DNA from: Bradyrhizobium sp. 164
GTDB taxonomy: Bacteria; Pseudomonadota; Alphaproteobacteria; Rhizobiales; Xanthobacteraceae
DNA: 64,000 bases
Direction: 5' to 3'
Assembly (NCBI RefSeq): GCF_023073715.1
Contig: NZ_JADPKA010000004.1
Location: 1 to 64,000, forward strand
Below the pieces are notes generated by a model. That model was not told the DNA's origin and did no database searches. It saw only the letters and a program-made list of their open reading frames with translations. This document shows positions 16,698 through 27,900 of this stretch, piece after piece. The first letter of the stretch is position 1, and the number at the start of each line of letters is the position of its first letter. Position numbers and translations under genes: made by a program.

Positions 16698-17003
16698 ATG
16701 ATCAAATCCGAACTTGTTCAGCGTATCGCCGAGCACAACCCGCATCTGTACCAGCGGGATGTCGAGAACATTGTGAATGCGATTCTCGAAGAGATCGTAG
16801 CGGCCCTCGCACGCGGTGATCGCGTCGAGCTGCGCGGCTTCGGTGCCTTCTCGGTCAAGCATCGCCCTGCACGCGCCGGACGTAATCCGCGCACCGGCGC
16901 TCATGTGCCTGTCGACCAGAAGAGCGTCCCGTTCTTCAAGACCGGCAAGGAAATGCGCGAGCGGCTGAACCGCGACCATCCGGATCCCGGCGCGGCAGAT
17001 TGA
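16698..17003 (+). CDS. ihfB: Integration host factor beta subunit
   Basis: The 101-residue HU/IHF-family DNA-bending protein shows [22 protein letters not shown] at the N-terminus, [20 protein letters not shown] and the minor-groove arm [26 protein letters not shown], which carries the intercalating Pro. It pairs with IhfA (not in this window) to bend DNA at sigma-54 promoters, recombination sites and elsewhere. rpsA-sppA-ihfB-lapA is a commonly conserved order. It ends 72 bp before lapA. Confidence 0.96.
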   Translation: MIKSELVQRIAEHNPHLYQRDVENIVNAILEEIVAALARGDRVELRGFGAFSVKHRPARAGRNPRTGAHVPVDQKSVPFFKTGKEMRERLNRDHPDPGAAD

Positions 17004-17074
17004 GCCGGGCATCAGGATTTTCTGCGGTCGCGCATGATGCGGCCGCAAGCTTGATTCAAGGCGAGCGAAGCGAG

Positions 17075-17467
17075 ATGCGAAAGTTCCTGACCGCGCTGAT
17101 CGTGATTCCGCTGGGCCTGCTCCTGCTGGTTTTCGCCGTCGCCAACCGGCATTTCGTCACCGTCTCCTTCGATCCCTTCATGTCGGCCGACCCCTCGCTG
17201 TCGGTCACCTTGCCGCTGTTCCTGCTTTTGATCCTGGTCGCTGCCCTTGGCGTGCTGACGGGTGGATGCGCAGTCTGGCTCGGCCAGTGGCACTGGCGGC
17301 GCGCGGCGCGCCGCAATGAGGCGGATGCACGCGCTGCCAGGGGCGAACTGGCCGATCTGCGGGCCCAAATGGCGGCGGCAAGGCCCGAGTCCCAGCGCCT
17401 CCCAGTCCCTTCGGGGGTCGGCCTTTATGGGCCCATCGGGCGAGACAAGCAGCGCGCGACGTTGTAG
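17075..17467 (+). CDS. LapA (DUF1049) domain inner-membrane protein
   Basis: The 130-residue protein has two hydrophobic helices (about 3-25 and 45-72) bracketing AVANRHFVTVSFDPF, the LapA/DUF1049 signature, followed by a basic and Ala-rich cytosolic tail that may form a coiled coil (RRAARRNEADARAARGELA). In enterobacteria LapA helps control LPS assembly through FtsH/LpxC. The ATG at 17075 is chosen because the first helix starts right after it and AGCGAAGCGAG precedes it. The same neighbour order after ihfB is seen in other alphaproteobacteria. Confidence 0.82.
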   Translation: MRKFLTALIVIPLGLLLLVFAVANRHFVTVSFDPFMSADPSLSVTLPLFLLLILVAALGVLTGGCAVWLGQWHWRRAARRNEADARAARGELADLRAQMAAARPESQRLPVPSGVGLYGPIGRDKQRATL

Positions 17468-17533
17468 AAGCGGCCGCAATCGAAAGCCCTGTTTTCCGGC
17501 CGCGGGCCCGCGGCCTCCATCCGCTTTGAGACC

Positions 17534-18201
17534 ATGTCCCTGCTCGTCAAAATCTGCGGTCTGTCCACGCCCGAGACGCTCGAGGTGGCGCTCGAGGCGG
17601 GTGCCGACATGGTGGGTTTCGTGTTCTTTCGGCCGTCGCCGCGGCACCTGTCGCTGGAAGCGGGACGCGATCTCGGGCGCCAGGTGAAGCGCCGTGCGCT
17701 CAAGGTCGCGCTGATCGTCGATGCCGACGATGCCATGCTCGACAACATCATGGACGCGCTGGCGCCGGACATTCTTCAGCTCCATGGCAAGGAGAGCGTG
17801 GCGCGGCTGCGCGACATCAAGCAGCGGTTCGGCCGTCCGGTGATGAAGGCGGTGCCGGTCGCCACATCTGCCGATCTCGCGGTGCTGCCCGGCTACGCCG
17901 CAGTCGCCGACCGCATCCTGTTCGATGCGCGCGCACCGAAAGATGCAACCCGCCCCGGTGGTCTCGGCGCCCCCTTCGACTGGCACCTGCTCCAAAATCT
18001 CGATGTGAGCCTGCCCTATATGGTCTCGGGCGGGCTTCACGCCGACAACGTTGCGGAAGCCCTCCGCGTCACCGGAGCCGGCGGCGTCGACGTCTCCTCC
18101 GGTGTCGAGAGCGCTCCGGGCGTGAAAGATCCGGAGATGATCAAGGCCTTCATCCGCGCCGCGCGCGCCAGCCAAGATACGAGCCAAGAGTTGAGTGTCC
18201 G

Positions 18202-18205
<4 letters not shown>
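17534..18205 (+). CDS. trpF: Phosphoribosylanthranilate isomerase
   Basis: The 223-residue TIM-barrel enzyme converts phosphoribosylanthranilate to the carboxyphenylamino-deoxyribulose phosphate in tryptophan synthesis. The catalytic cysteine lies in [16 protein letters not shown]; other motifs are [24 protein letters not shown] and LFDARAPK. The C-terminal [27 protein letters not shown] binds phosphate. Its stop overlaps the trpB ATG by four bases. Confidence 0.96.
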
Positions 18206-19412
<1,207 letters not shown>

Positions 19413-19416
<4 letters not shown>

Positions 19417-20249
19417 GCACGCGTATCGACACCCGTTTTGCCGAGCTTGCGAAGCAGGGCCGCCCGGCCTTCGTGACCTTCCTGATGGCCGGCGACCCTG
19501 ATGCGGCGACGTCGCTCGAGATCATCAAGGCGCTGCCGCGGTCGGGTGCCGACGTGATCGAGATCGGCATGCCCTTCACCGATCCGATGGCCGATGGTCC
19601 GTCGATCCAGGCCGCGGGTCTCCGCGCGCTCAAGGCCGGCATGACGCTGAAGAAGACGCTAGAGCTCGTGCGCGGCTTCCGCAAGGACGATAACGCGACG
19701 CCGATCGTGCTGATGGGCTATTACAATCCGATCTACATCTACGGCGTCGACAAGTTCCTGGCTGACGCGAAGAGCGCAGGTGTCGATGGCCTCATCATCG
19801 TCGATCTGCCGCCGGAGGAAGACGACGAGCTGTGCCTGCCGGCGATGAAGGCCGGCCTCAACTTCATCCGCCTGGCGACGCCGACCACCGACGACAAGCG
19901 CCTGCCGGCCGTGCTCGCCAACACATCGGGCTTCGTCTACTACGTCTCGATCACCGGTATCACCGGAGCGGCGGCTGCGGACTCCTCGGCGGTGAGCGAA
20001 GCCGTTGCGCGCATCAAGCGACATACCAAGCTGCCGGTCTGCGTCGGCTTCGGCATCCGCACGCCGGAGACAGCCAAGGCGATCGCCTCGCACGCCAATG
20101 GTGCGGTGGTTGGCACAGCACTGGTGGATGCGCTCAAGAACAGCCTCGATGCCGAGGGGCGAGCGACCGATAAAACCGTTGACGCCGTCGCCGAGCTGAC
20201 GGCGGCCCTGGCCCAGGGCGTCAAGGGGGCGCAGCAAGCGGCGGAATAG
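19413..20249 (+). CDS. trpA: Tryptophan synthase alpha chain
   Basis: The 278-residue TIM barrel cleaves indole-3-glycerol phosphate to indole. The catalytic residues are Glu50 in [16 protein letters not shown] and Asp61 in the same motif. [12 protein letters not shown] and [14 protein letters not shown] are family signatures for substrate phosphate binding. The start is a GTG overlapping the trpB stop. It ends the trpFBA unit; no trp attenuator or leader peptide was seen before trpF. Confidence 0.98.
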
Positions 20250-20360
20250 GCCATAGTTCCGCTTTCCGGGCAGGCGACACGGCAGCTTGCCGGGCAGCGG
20301 CCCGGCCGCCATATATTCTACAGGCGACCCGCGAGGCGGGTTCGCGCATCGGAGCAAAGC

Positions 20361-21302
20361 ATGAACTGGCTTACCAATGTGGTCCGGCCGAAGATCCGCA
20401 ACATGCTGCGGCGGGAGACGCCGGAGAATCTGTGGATCAAGTGTCCGGATTCCGGACAGCTCGTGTTCTACAAGGACGTCGAGGCCAACCAGTTCGTCAT
20501 CCCCGGCTCGAACTACCACATGCGCATGGGCGCGGTGGCGCGGTTGAAGTCGATCTTCGACAACGAGACCTGGTTCGACGTCGCGCTGCCCGAGGTCACG
20601 CCCGACCCGCTCAAGTTTCGCGACGAGAAAAAATACGTCGACCGCATCAAGGATGCGCGCGCGCGCACCAACCTCAACGACGCGATCAAGGTCGGCTACG
20701 GCAAGCTTGAAGGCTCCGCCGTCGTCGTCGCCGTGCAGGACTTCGATTTCATGGGCGGCTCGCTCGGCATGGCCGCGGGCGAAGCCATCGTGCGTGGAAT
20801 GGAGCTCGCGGTCGAGAAGAAGTCGCCATTCATCGTGTTTGCCGCATCGGGCGGCGCGCGCATGCAGGAAGGCATTTTGTCGTTGATGCAGATGCCGCGC
20901 ACCACGGTGGCGGTGCAGATGCTGCGTGAGGCAAAACTGCCCTATATCGTCGTGCTGACCAATCCGACCACCGGCGGTGTCACCGCGTCCTACGCCATGC
21001 TGGGCGACGTGCACATTGCCGAGCCCGGCGCGTTGATCGGTTTCGCCGGCGCGCGCGTGATCGAGCAGACCATCCGCGAAAAGCTCCCCGAGGGGTTCCA
21101 GCGCGCCGAGTATCTGAAGGAGCACGGCATGGTCGACATGGTCGTACATCGCCACGAATTGCGTCCGACCCTGGCGCGGCTCTGCCGCTTGCTGACCAAG
21201 GCGCCGCCGCAGGAAGGCGCATCGAGATCGGTGCAGCCGGTCGCGAGCCCCGCGCAGATCGTATCGGCCGCCGAGACGGCGCCGGCTGCGCCCCACGCGT
21301 GA
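20361..21302 (+). CDS. accD: Acetyl-CoA carboxylase carboxyltransferase beta subunit
   Basis: The 313-residue subunit, with AccA, moves carboxyl from biotin to acetyl-CoA, making malonyl-CoA. The carboxyltransferase core shows [38 protein letters not shown] and [12 protein letters not shown]. The usual N-terminal four-cysteine zinc ribbon is degenerate: [18 protein letters not shown] keeps only one Cys. The start follows GGAGCAAAGC. accD-folC follow trp genes in many alphaproteobacteria. It overlaps folC by four bases. Confidence 0.95.
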   Translation: MNWLTNVVRPKIRNMLRRETPENLWIKCPDSGQLVFYKDVEANQFVIPGSNYHMRMGAVARLKSIFDNETWFDVALPEVTPDPLKFRDEKKYVDRIKDARARTNLNDAIKVGYGKLEGSAVVVAVQDFDFMGGSLGMAAGEAIVRGMELAVEKKSPFIVFAASGGARMQEGILSLMQMPRTTVAVQMLREAKLPYIVVLTNPTTGGVTASYAMLGDVHIAEPGALIGFAGARVIEQTIREKLPEGFQRAEYLKEHGMVDMVVHRHELRPTLARLCRLLTKAPPQEGASRSVQPVASPAQIVSAAETAPAAPHA

Positions 21303-22642
21303 ACGCCTCCTCTGACAGCACAAAGCCGCCGCTCGGCGAACTGATCGGGCGGCTGTCGGCCCTGCATCAGAAACGCATCGATCTCGGGCTCGAGCGGATG
21401 CATCGTCTGCTCGCGCGGCTCGGCCATCCCGAACGCAAGCTGCCGCCGGTGATCCACATCGCCGGGACCAACGGCAAGGGCTCCACGCTCGCCTATCTGC
21501 GCGCGACGCTGGAGGCCGCAGGCTTGCGCGTCCACGCCTATACCTCACCCTATCTCGTCCGCATCAACGAATGCTTCCGGCTCGGTCGCGTCGGCGGCGG
21601 CGTGCTCGTCAGCGATGATGAACTGCGCACCGCTCTGGAAGAGATCGAGCGCGCCAATGCCGGCGAGGCTGCGACATTGTTCGAGCTGAAGACCGCCGCG
21701 GCCTTTCATCTGTTCGCGCAAAATGCGGCCGACGTGGTGCTGCTCGAGGTTGGTCTCGGCGGCCGGCTCGATTCGACCAATGTGGTCGATGCGCCGGCGG
21801 CCTGCGTGATCACGCCTGTCAGCATGGACCACATGGACTTCCTCGGCGACACCCTGGCATCCATCGCCGGCGAGAAGGCCGCGATCATCAAGCGTGGCGC
21901 GCCCGTGATTTGTGCCGAGCAGGCTGCCGAGGCGATGACCGTGATCGAAGCACAGGCCAGGCGCATGCGTGCGCCGCTGTTTGCGGCGAACGAAAGTTGG
22001 CACGTCAATGTCGAGCGCGGACGTCTGGTCTATTCTGACGATCGCGGCCTGATGGATCTTGCGGCGCCGCGCCTGTTCGGCCGCCACCAGTTCGACAATG
22101 CCGGCCTTGCAATCGCGACGCTGCGCGCCGTCCCGGCGTTCAAGGTCAGCCAGACGGCGTTCGAGGCCGGTATCGTCGGGGCGGAATGGCCGGCACGAAT
22201 GCAGCGCATCACCTCGGGGGAGCTGCTCTCTTGGGGACCGCAGGGCTCGGACATCTGGCTCGATGGTGGGCACAATGCTGAAGGCGGCCGCGTGGCCGCC
22301 GCCGCGCTCGGTGATCTCGAAGAGCGGGTGTCGCGGCCGCTGGTCGTCATCGCCGGCATGATGGCCAACAAGGATGCGCAGGGTTTTCTTGCCAATTTCG
22401 CCGGGCTTACCCGTCACATCATCGCGGTGCCGATCCCTGATACCGAGAACGCGATGCCGGTCGACCGCCTAGCGGACGCCGCGCGCAGCCTCGGCATGCG
22501 TGTGGAGCCCGCGCCCGGCATCGAAGCTGCGCTGCGCGCATTGGCGAAGCTCGCCTACGAGGTGCCGCCGCGCATCCTGATCACCGGCTCGCTGTATCTG
22601 GCCGGCCACGTGCTCGCAATCAACGGCACGCCTCCTGCATAG
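21299..22642 (+). CDS. folC: Bifunctional folylpolyglutamate/dihydrofolate synthase
   Basis: The 447-residue Mur-ligase-like enzyme adds glutamate to dihydropteroate and to folates. The P-loop is [17 protein letters not shown] (about 57-73), followed by [31 protein letters not shown] and [22 protein letters not shown], where one Lys is carbamylated in the family. The C-terminal domain has [11 protein letters not shown]. It starts with GTG overlapping the accD stop (GTGA), so it is translationally coupled. Confidence 0.95.
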   Translation: MNASSDSTKPPLGELIGRLSALHQKRIDLGLERMHRLLARLGHPERKLPPVIHIAGTNGKGSTLAYLRATLEAAGLRVHAYTSPYLVRINECFRLGRVGGGVLVSDDELRTALEEIERANAGEAATLFELKTAAAFHLFAQNAADVVLLEVGLGGRLDSTNVVDAPAACVITPVSMDHMDFLGDTLASIAGEKAAIIKRGAPVICAEQAAEAMTVIEAQARRMRAPLFAANESWHVNVERGRLVYSDDRGLMDLAAPRLFGRHQFDNAGLAIATLRAVPAFKVSQTAFEAGIVGAEWPARMQRITSGELLSWGPQGSDIWLDGGHNAEGGRVAAAALGDLEERVSRPLVVIAGMMANKDAQGFLANFAGLTRHIIAVPIPDTENAMPVDRLADAARSLGMRVEPAPGIEAALRALAKLAYEVPPRILITGSLYLAGHVLAINGTPPA

Positions 22643-22659
22643 CGACTACGGTGACCACG

Positions 22660-23400
22660 ATGCGTTTTGCTGCGATTGCCGACGTCCACGGAAACTACCT
22701 CGCGCTCGAAGCGGTGCTCGCCGACATCCGCACACTCGGCATTGCCGACATCGTCAATCTCGGCGACATGCTGAGCGGGCCACTCGATGCTCGCAGGACG
22801 ATCGAGATCCTGATGAGGATCGACGCCGTGCACGTGCTTGGCAATCACGATCGCTATCTGCTCGACCGCGCTCCGGAAAAGATGGGCTCGTGGGATCGCC
22901 CCGCCCATGCGCAGATCGACGCCGCGCAGCTCGACTGGCTGCGCGCGCAGCCGATGACACGGGTCTTCCGAGAACAGGTGTTCCTTTGCCATGCGACGCC
23001 CGGCAGCGACGAGGTGTACTGGCTCGATACCGTGCGTCCCGACGGCACGGTCGCGCTATCGCCGCTCGATCGCATCGAACCATTCGCGCAAGGCATCACG
23101 CAATCCTTGATCCTCTGCGCCCACACCCACCTTGCGCGGGCCGTGCGCCTGCCCGACGGGCGGCTGATCGTCAATCCCGGCAGCGTCGGCAGTCCCGGCT
23201 TTCGGGACAAGCATCCATTCCCGCATGCCGTCGAAGCCGGCACGCCGCACGCGCGTTATGCCGTTCTCGAACTCGCTGACGGCGCTTGGCAGGTGACGTT
23301 CCGCCACGTCGCTTATGATCACGAGGCCATGGCCGCGCTGGCGCGACGCAACAATCAGCCCGAACTGGCGAATGCGCTGGCGACGGGGTGGATCAAGTAG
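22660..23400 (+). CDS. Metallophosphoesterase (YfcE/Calcineurin-like)
   Basis: The protein of 246 residues has the two-metal phosphoesterase motif set: AIADVHGNYLALEAVL, NLGDMLSG, VLGNHDRYLL, a late FLCHATPGSD, and CAHTHLARAVRLPDGRLIVNPGSVGSPG. It probably hydrolyses a small phosphodiester or phosphoprotein; the substrate is unknown. The ATG at 22660 is preferred; an in-frame GTG at 22651 would add three residues. It stands 17 bp after folC, so may be the last gene of that unit, and ends face to face with the leftward ligase gene. Confidence 0.88.
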   Translation: MRFAAIADVHGNYLALEAVLADIRTLGIADIVNLGDMLSGPLDARRTIEILMRIDAVHVLGNHDRYLLDRAPEKMGSWDRPAHAQIDAAQLDWLRAQPMTRVFREQVFLCHATPGSDEVYWLDTVRPDGTVALSPLDRIEPFAQGITQSLILCAHTHLARAVRLPDGRLIVNPGSVGSPGFRDKHPFPHAVEAGTPHARYAVLELADGAWQVTFRHVAYDHEAMAALARRNNQPELANALATGWIK

Positions 23401-23412
23401 CTGCGGCTACGT

Positions 23413-24471
23413 TCACTTCAATAATTTCATCGGATCGGCCACTTTCTGCATCAACTGCTCGAATGTGCATTGCCGTGGTGCCTTGTCGGGACGCCAGCGC
23501 AGGATCGAGGTGCCGTGGCGAAAGCGTTCTCCGCTGAAATGGTCGTAGCAGACCTCGATCACCAGCTTCGGCTTGAGCGGACACCATTTGGCCGAGCGCT
23601 CGGTGGACCAGCGGCTCGGTCCGCCCGGGGCGTTGCCGGTGAAACCGGGCTCGCCAATCAATGCCTCCAGGCGATCGGTCAGCGCCGGCTTCTCCTGCGC
23701 CTTGATGGCCGAGGTGAAGCCGACATGGTGCAGCAAGCCATTGTCGTCATAGAGCCCGAGCAGCAGCGAGCCGACCACGTTGCGTCCGCCGATCTTATTG
23801 CTGGCATAGCGGAAGCCGCCGACCACGCAATCGGCGCTGCGAAACTTCTTGATCTTCTGCATGCCCTCGCGCGTTCCCGCCTGGTAGGGCAGGTCGATGC
23901 GCTTGGCGATGACGCCGTCCGAGCCGCCGCCCGACTGCGCCAGCCATTTTTGGGCGGTGGCGTAGCTCGTCGTCGCCGGCGAGAGATGGAAAAGGCTGTT
24001 CTTCAAATGGTCTTTCGCAAATGCTTCCAGGAGCGGGCGCCGCTCGCTCAGCGATTTTCCGGCAAGCTGCTTCTCCTTGGCCGTTTCGAGCAGGTCGAAG
24101 ACGAGGTAGAGCGCCGGCGTATCCTGCGAGAGTTTCTTCACGCGGCTTGCGGCAGGATGGATTCGTTGCAGCAATGCGTCGAAGGAAAAGCCTTTACCGT
24201 GCGGCACGACGATCTCGCCGTCGAGCGTGAAACGATCCGCTTTCAGGCTCAGCGCGGCGGCGACGATCTCAGGAAAATAGCGCGCGAGATCCTCGCCGGA
24301 CTTCGAGCGAAGATCGACGTTGCTGCCACTGCGCGCCAGCAAGCAGCGGAAGCCATCCCATTTCGGCTCGTACTGCCATTCCTTGCCGCGCGGGATCGCC
24401 TCGACCGACCTCGCCTCCATTGCTACGAGAGAGGCCGATTTTCGGGCGCGTTTTGCGGGAGGGGCTGGCAA
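23413..24471 (-). CDS. ATP-dependent DNA ligase, short LigC/LigD-ligase type
   Basis: The 352-residue protein carries the nucleotidyltransferase domain with the AMP-accepting Lys37 in YEPKWDGFR, motif III (LYLVFDLLE), motif IV (SDGVIAKR), motif V (MQKIKKF) and a C-terminal OB fold (about 220-345, VGFTSAIK, KLVIEVCYDHFSGERFRHG). It lacks the polymerase and phosphoesterase domains of full LigD, and no Ku gene is beside it. The start appears to be a TTG at 24471; an ATG at 24499 is out of frame. It may serve in non-homologous or repair ligation. Confidence 0.88.
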   Translation of the reverse strand: MPAPPAKRARKSASLVAMEARSVEAIPRGKEWQYEPKWDGFRCLLARSGSNVDLRSKSGEDLARYFPEIVAAALSLKADRFTLDGEIVVPHGKGFSFDALLQRIHPAASRVKKLSQDTPALYLVFDLLETAKEKQLAGKSLSERRPLLEAFAKDHLKNSLFHLSPATTSYATAQKWLAQSGGGSDGVIAKRIDLPYQAGTREGMQKIKKFRSADCVVGGFRYASNKIGGRNVVGSLLLGLYDDNGLLHHVGFTSAIKAQEKPALTDRLEALIGEPGFTGNAPGGPSRWSTERSAKWCPLKPKLVIEVCYDHFSGERFRHGTSILRWRPDKAPRQCTFEQLMQKVADPMKLLK

Positions 24472-24512
24472 GGGCTGGGACTCGTCCTACGCTGAACATG
24501 TCCCGTCAACGC

Positions 24513-24540
24513 AAAGCGGCCGGCTTTCGCCGGCCGCTTT
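24513..24540 (-). terminator. Terminator after trxA
   Basis: AAAGCGGCCGGC (24513-24524) and GCCGGCCGCTTT (24529-24540) pair perfectly around TTTC. It lies about 25 bp past the trxA stop on the leftward strand. The symmetric A/T ends could work both ways. Confidence 0.8.
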
Positions 24541-24565
24541 CGAAAATAATCCTGCGCGAGGCGGA

Positions 24566-24886
24566 TCAGACCGCGGAGGTGATCCACTGCTGAAGCTTCG
24601 CCTTCGGCGCCGCGCCCACTTGGCGGGAAGCCATCTCACCGCCCTTGAAGATCATCAGGGTCGGGATCGACATGACGCCGTACTTGGACGCGGTCTTCGG
24701 ACTCTCGTCGACGTTGAGCTTCACGATCTTGACCTTGTCGCCCATCGCGCCGGCGATCTCGTCGAGCGCGGGCGCGATCATGCGGCAGGGGCCGCACCAT
24801 TCGGCCCAGAAATCGACGACCACGGGGCCGTTCGCCTTGAGCACTTCGGTTTCGAAATCGGCGTCGGAAACCTTGCTAACGGCCAT
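24566..24886 (-). CDS. trxA: Thioredoxin 1
   Basis: The 106-residue thioredoxin has the redox motif [13 protein letters not shown] with Cys31 and Cys34, the cis-Pro region [15 protein letters not shown], and no signal peptide, so it is cytosolic. It reduces disulfides in ribonucleotide reductase, peroxidases and others. It follows addA by about 70 bp in the same direction, an arrangement conserved across Rhizobiales. Confidence 0.97.
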   Translation of the reverse strand: MAVSKVSDADFETEVLKANGPVVVDFWAEWCGPCRMIAPALDEIAGAMGDKVKIVKLNVDESPKTASKYGVMSIPTLMIFKGGEMASRQVGAAPKAKLQQWITSAV

Positions 24887-24953
24887 TGGAGTACCTCACT
24901 CGGTTGAAAGAATCGGCGCGACCCGGAATCGCGCTTGGGATCATGAGGTCAAC

Positions 24954-27900
24954 CTATGAACGGCCCCTTGCCGGGTCAAGGACGCTCACACCGAGATGAA
25001 GGGATGCCAGCGCCGCGTCCAGCGCGGGGGCCGAAATCTCCATATATTCAAGGGCCTCGGTCCAGAGCAGGACGGCGCGGACCAGCTTTTGGGGATAAAG
25101 CCGCGATAGCACCGCCCGGTACAGCGCGAGCTGCCGGACATAGGCGGCGGGTGCCTCGGCCGCGCTTCCGGGCGCCGCCCGGTTGGTCTTGAAGTCGACG
25201 ATCAGGACCTCCTCGGGGCGAACGACCAGCCGGTCGATCTGCCCCGACACCAGCGCCGGGGCGCGGCCCGGCCGCTCCAATTTGCCGGCGATGGCAACCT
25301 CGGCCCTGCTGCCGGCGGCAAATACCGGGGCGAAGCGCGGCTCAGTGATCAAGGCGAGCACCTTGTCGGCCAGCGCGGCGCGGTCGGCCTCCGGCCAGTC
25401 CGAGGCGTTGCGGGCCATGAAGTCGCGTGCGGCCTCGCGCCGGCGCTCGGCGGCAATGTCGGGCAGCGATTGCAGCAGGCGGTGCACCAGCGTGCCGCGC
25501 TGCAGCGCCAGCGCGCGCGACTGCACCGATTCGCCTGATCGTACGCTGCGGCCCTCTTCGGCCGACTGGCCCGAGGGGCGCAGGGCATCATCGTCGACGA
25601 TCTCGCGCGGAGCCGGCGCCCGCAGCCAGCCCGGCAGCGTGATCGTCTGGCGGACCGATGCCGCCGGTGCGCCCAGTGCCACGATATCCTCCGGCCGCGA
25701 GAACCGCGTCACCTTGCCGAGCGGCGTCTCGATGACCTGCTTGTCCAGGCCCGAGCCGGCGAGACCGGTGTCGACCAGATCGTACCAGCTCAGCTTGCGG
25801 ACGGTCTTCATGTTGCCGGGCATGCAGCCGCCGACGATCAGGCGGTCGGCCGCGCGCGTCATCGCGACATAGAGCAGGCGGCGATACTCGTCCTCGGTCT
25901 CCTCCAGCATCGCCTTGCGCGCCTCGGCGACCGGCTTCGGGTCGTCCGCCTTGCGGCCGGCCCAGACCACCACCTCGCCGCCATTGCCGCGCGGCACATG
26001 GATCAGCCGCAGCCGCTGCGAGTCCGCGGGCGAGGACGTGGTGTCCACCATGAACACGACCGAAGCCTCCAGGCCCTTGGCGCCGTGCACCGTCATCACC
26101 CGCACCTCGTCGCGCGAGATTTCCATGTCGCGCTTCACCTCGGTGTCGGCCGAACGCAGCCAGGCCATGAAGCCTTGCAGCGAGGCCGGCGCCTTGCGCT
26201 CGTAGTTCAGTGCCAGCTCAAGAAATTCGTCGAGCGCATCGTTGGCCTCAAAGCCGAGCCGGCGCAGGATGCGCGCACGGCCGCCATCGCCGCCGAGCAG
26301 CCAGGCGTAGAACGCGAACGGCGTCTCCTCGCGCGCGCGTGCCTCGCAGGCTTCCAGGCGCCGCAATGCCGTGGCGAACTTCTCGCGTGTGGCTGCATGC
26401 TCGCGAAGCGCACGGCGCAGCGATGCCTTGCGATCCCAGGCGAGGGTAAAGAGGTCGTCGTCGTCGAGCCCGAACAGCGGGCTCTTCAGCGCCACCGCGA
26501 GCGCGAGATCGTCCTGCGGCAGCAGCAGCGCATCGGCGAGATTCATCAGATCGATGATGGCGATGTGCTCGGTGAGCTTGAGTCGATCGGCGCCGGCGAC
26601 CGGCACGTTGGCATGCTTCAGCGCCTGGATCACGGCATCGAATGCGTTGCCGCGTCGCCGCACCAGGATCAGCATGTCGCCATAGCGCAGCGGCCGGCGT
26701 TCGCCTTCGTGCCCCGTCAGCGTGCCGCTCTCGACCAGCCGCTTGATTTCGGCCTGGATGCGGTGAGCGAGCTTTACTTCGGGGCTGGTGACGGCGACGC
26801 CGTCGAAGGGGGCGCGCCAGCCTTCGATATCCTGCCGATCGTCGGCCTCCGCGAGATCCCACAGCTCGATCACGCTCGGCCCTGCATCGGCGAGGGCGTT
26901 GTGCAGGGGGTGGCCGATCTCGACCGAATGGATGCTCTTGTAGATCTGGGGATCGCGGAAGACGTGATCGACCGAGTGCAGGATCGTGGCGCCCGAGCGA
27001 AACGAATAGGTGAAGGCGACCGGGTCGAATTTCAGCCCGGCCGCGGTGAACTTGCGGTGCAGCTCGCGCCGTCGGGCATCGAATTCGTGGGGAGCCGCGC
27101 CCTGGAACGAGAAGATCGATTGCTTCTCGTCGCCGACGGCGAAGATGGTGCGGTTCAGCCCCTCGCGCGCGCCTTCGCCTGCGGTGAACTCGGAGATGAT
27201 GTGCGCGACAATGTCCCATTGCCGCGGGCTGGTGTCCTGGGCCTCGTCGATCAAGACGTGATCGACGCCGCGATCGAGCTTGTAATGCACCCAGCCCGCG
27301 GAGACGCGGTCCAGCATCGCCAGGGTCTTGTCGATGAGGTCGTCGTAGTCGAGCAGTCCGCGCTCCTGCTTCTCGCGGCGGTAGTTTTGGGCAGCAGCGG
27401 TCGCGATATGTAGCAGGGCCGCGGTGCGGTCGCGCATGGTCACCGCGCGGCGCTTCTCGATCAGCCCACCGAGCCGCTGCGCCTCGGCCTCGAACAGGCG
27501 GGCCACGGACGGGTTGTGATCGCAAAGCTTCTTGGTCAGCACCACCTTGCGCGGCAGCTTGTCGTCGGTAAGGAAGACGCAGAGATAGGCATCGACCTGC
27601 GCGCTGCCGGAAAAGACTTTTGCTTCGCGGAGCCGGCCGGCCTGGTCCTTGTCCGACTTGCTGCCGTCCTCCAGCGCAAGCGCGATATCGTCCCAGCGCG
27701 ACCGCGGCAGGAAAGGGCCGTCGAGAATCTCCGTCTCGACATCCTCGATCTGGTCGCCCGCGTCGACTCCCAGCACAGCCGCCATCTGTTCGACCGCCGC
27801 TCCGGCATCGCCAGCTTGGTCGGTCCAGGCCATGAAATGATCGCGGCTGAGGCACGCCTCGCGTACGACCTCCTTGAAGGTGACGTCGGCGGCGCTCGCC

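Noticed and set aside
17468-17533. A trp leader peptide/attenuator before trpF
   Set aside because: Only 66 bp separate lapA and trpF and no Trp-rich short frame with paired hairpins is present.
19659-21548. 629-codon minus-strand frame opposite trpA, accD and folC
   Set aside because: Three strongly conserved genes occupy the opposite strand; the frame has no recognisable domain.
24269-24499. ATG-started frame MFSVGRVPALASPS upstream of the ligase start, read as a possible frameshift
   Set aside because: The ligase frame itself extends to a TTG with a family-like N-terminus, so no frameshift is needed.
26248-27855. 535-codon minus-strand frame inside addA
   Set aside because: It lies in a shifted frame of addA on the same strand and is dominated by Arg/Gly/Ala; addA carries all helicase motifs.
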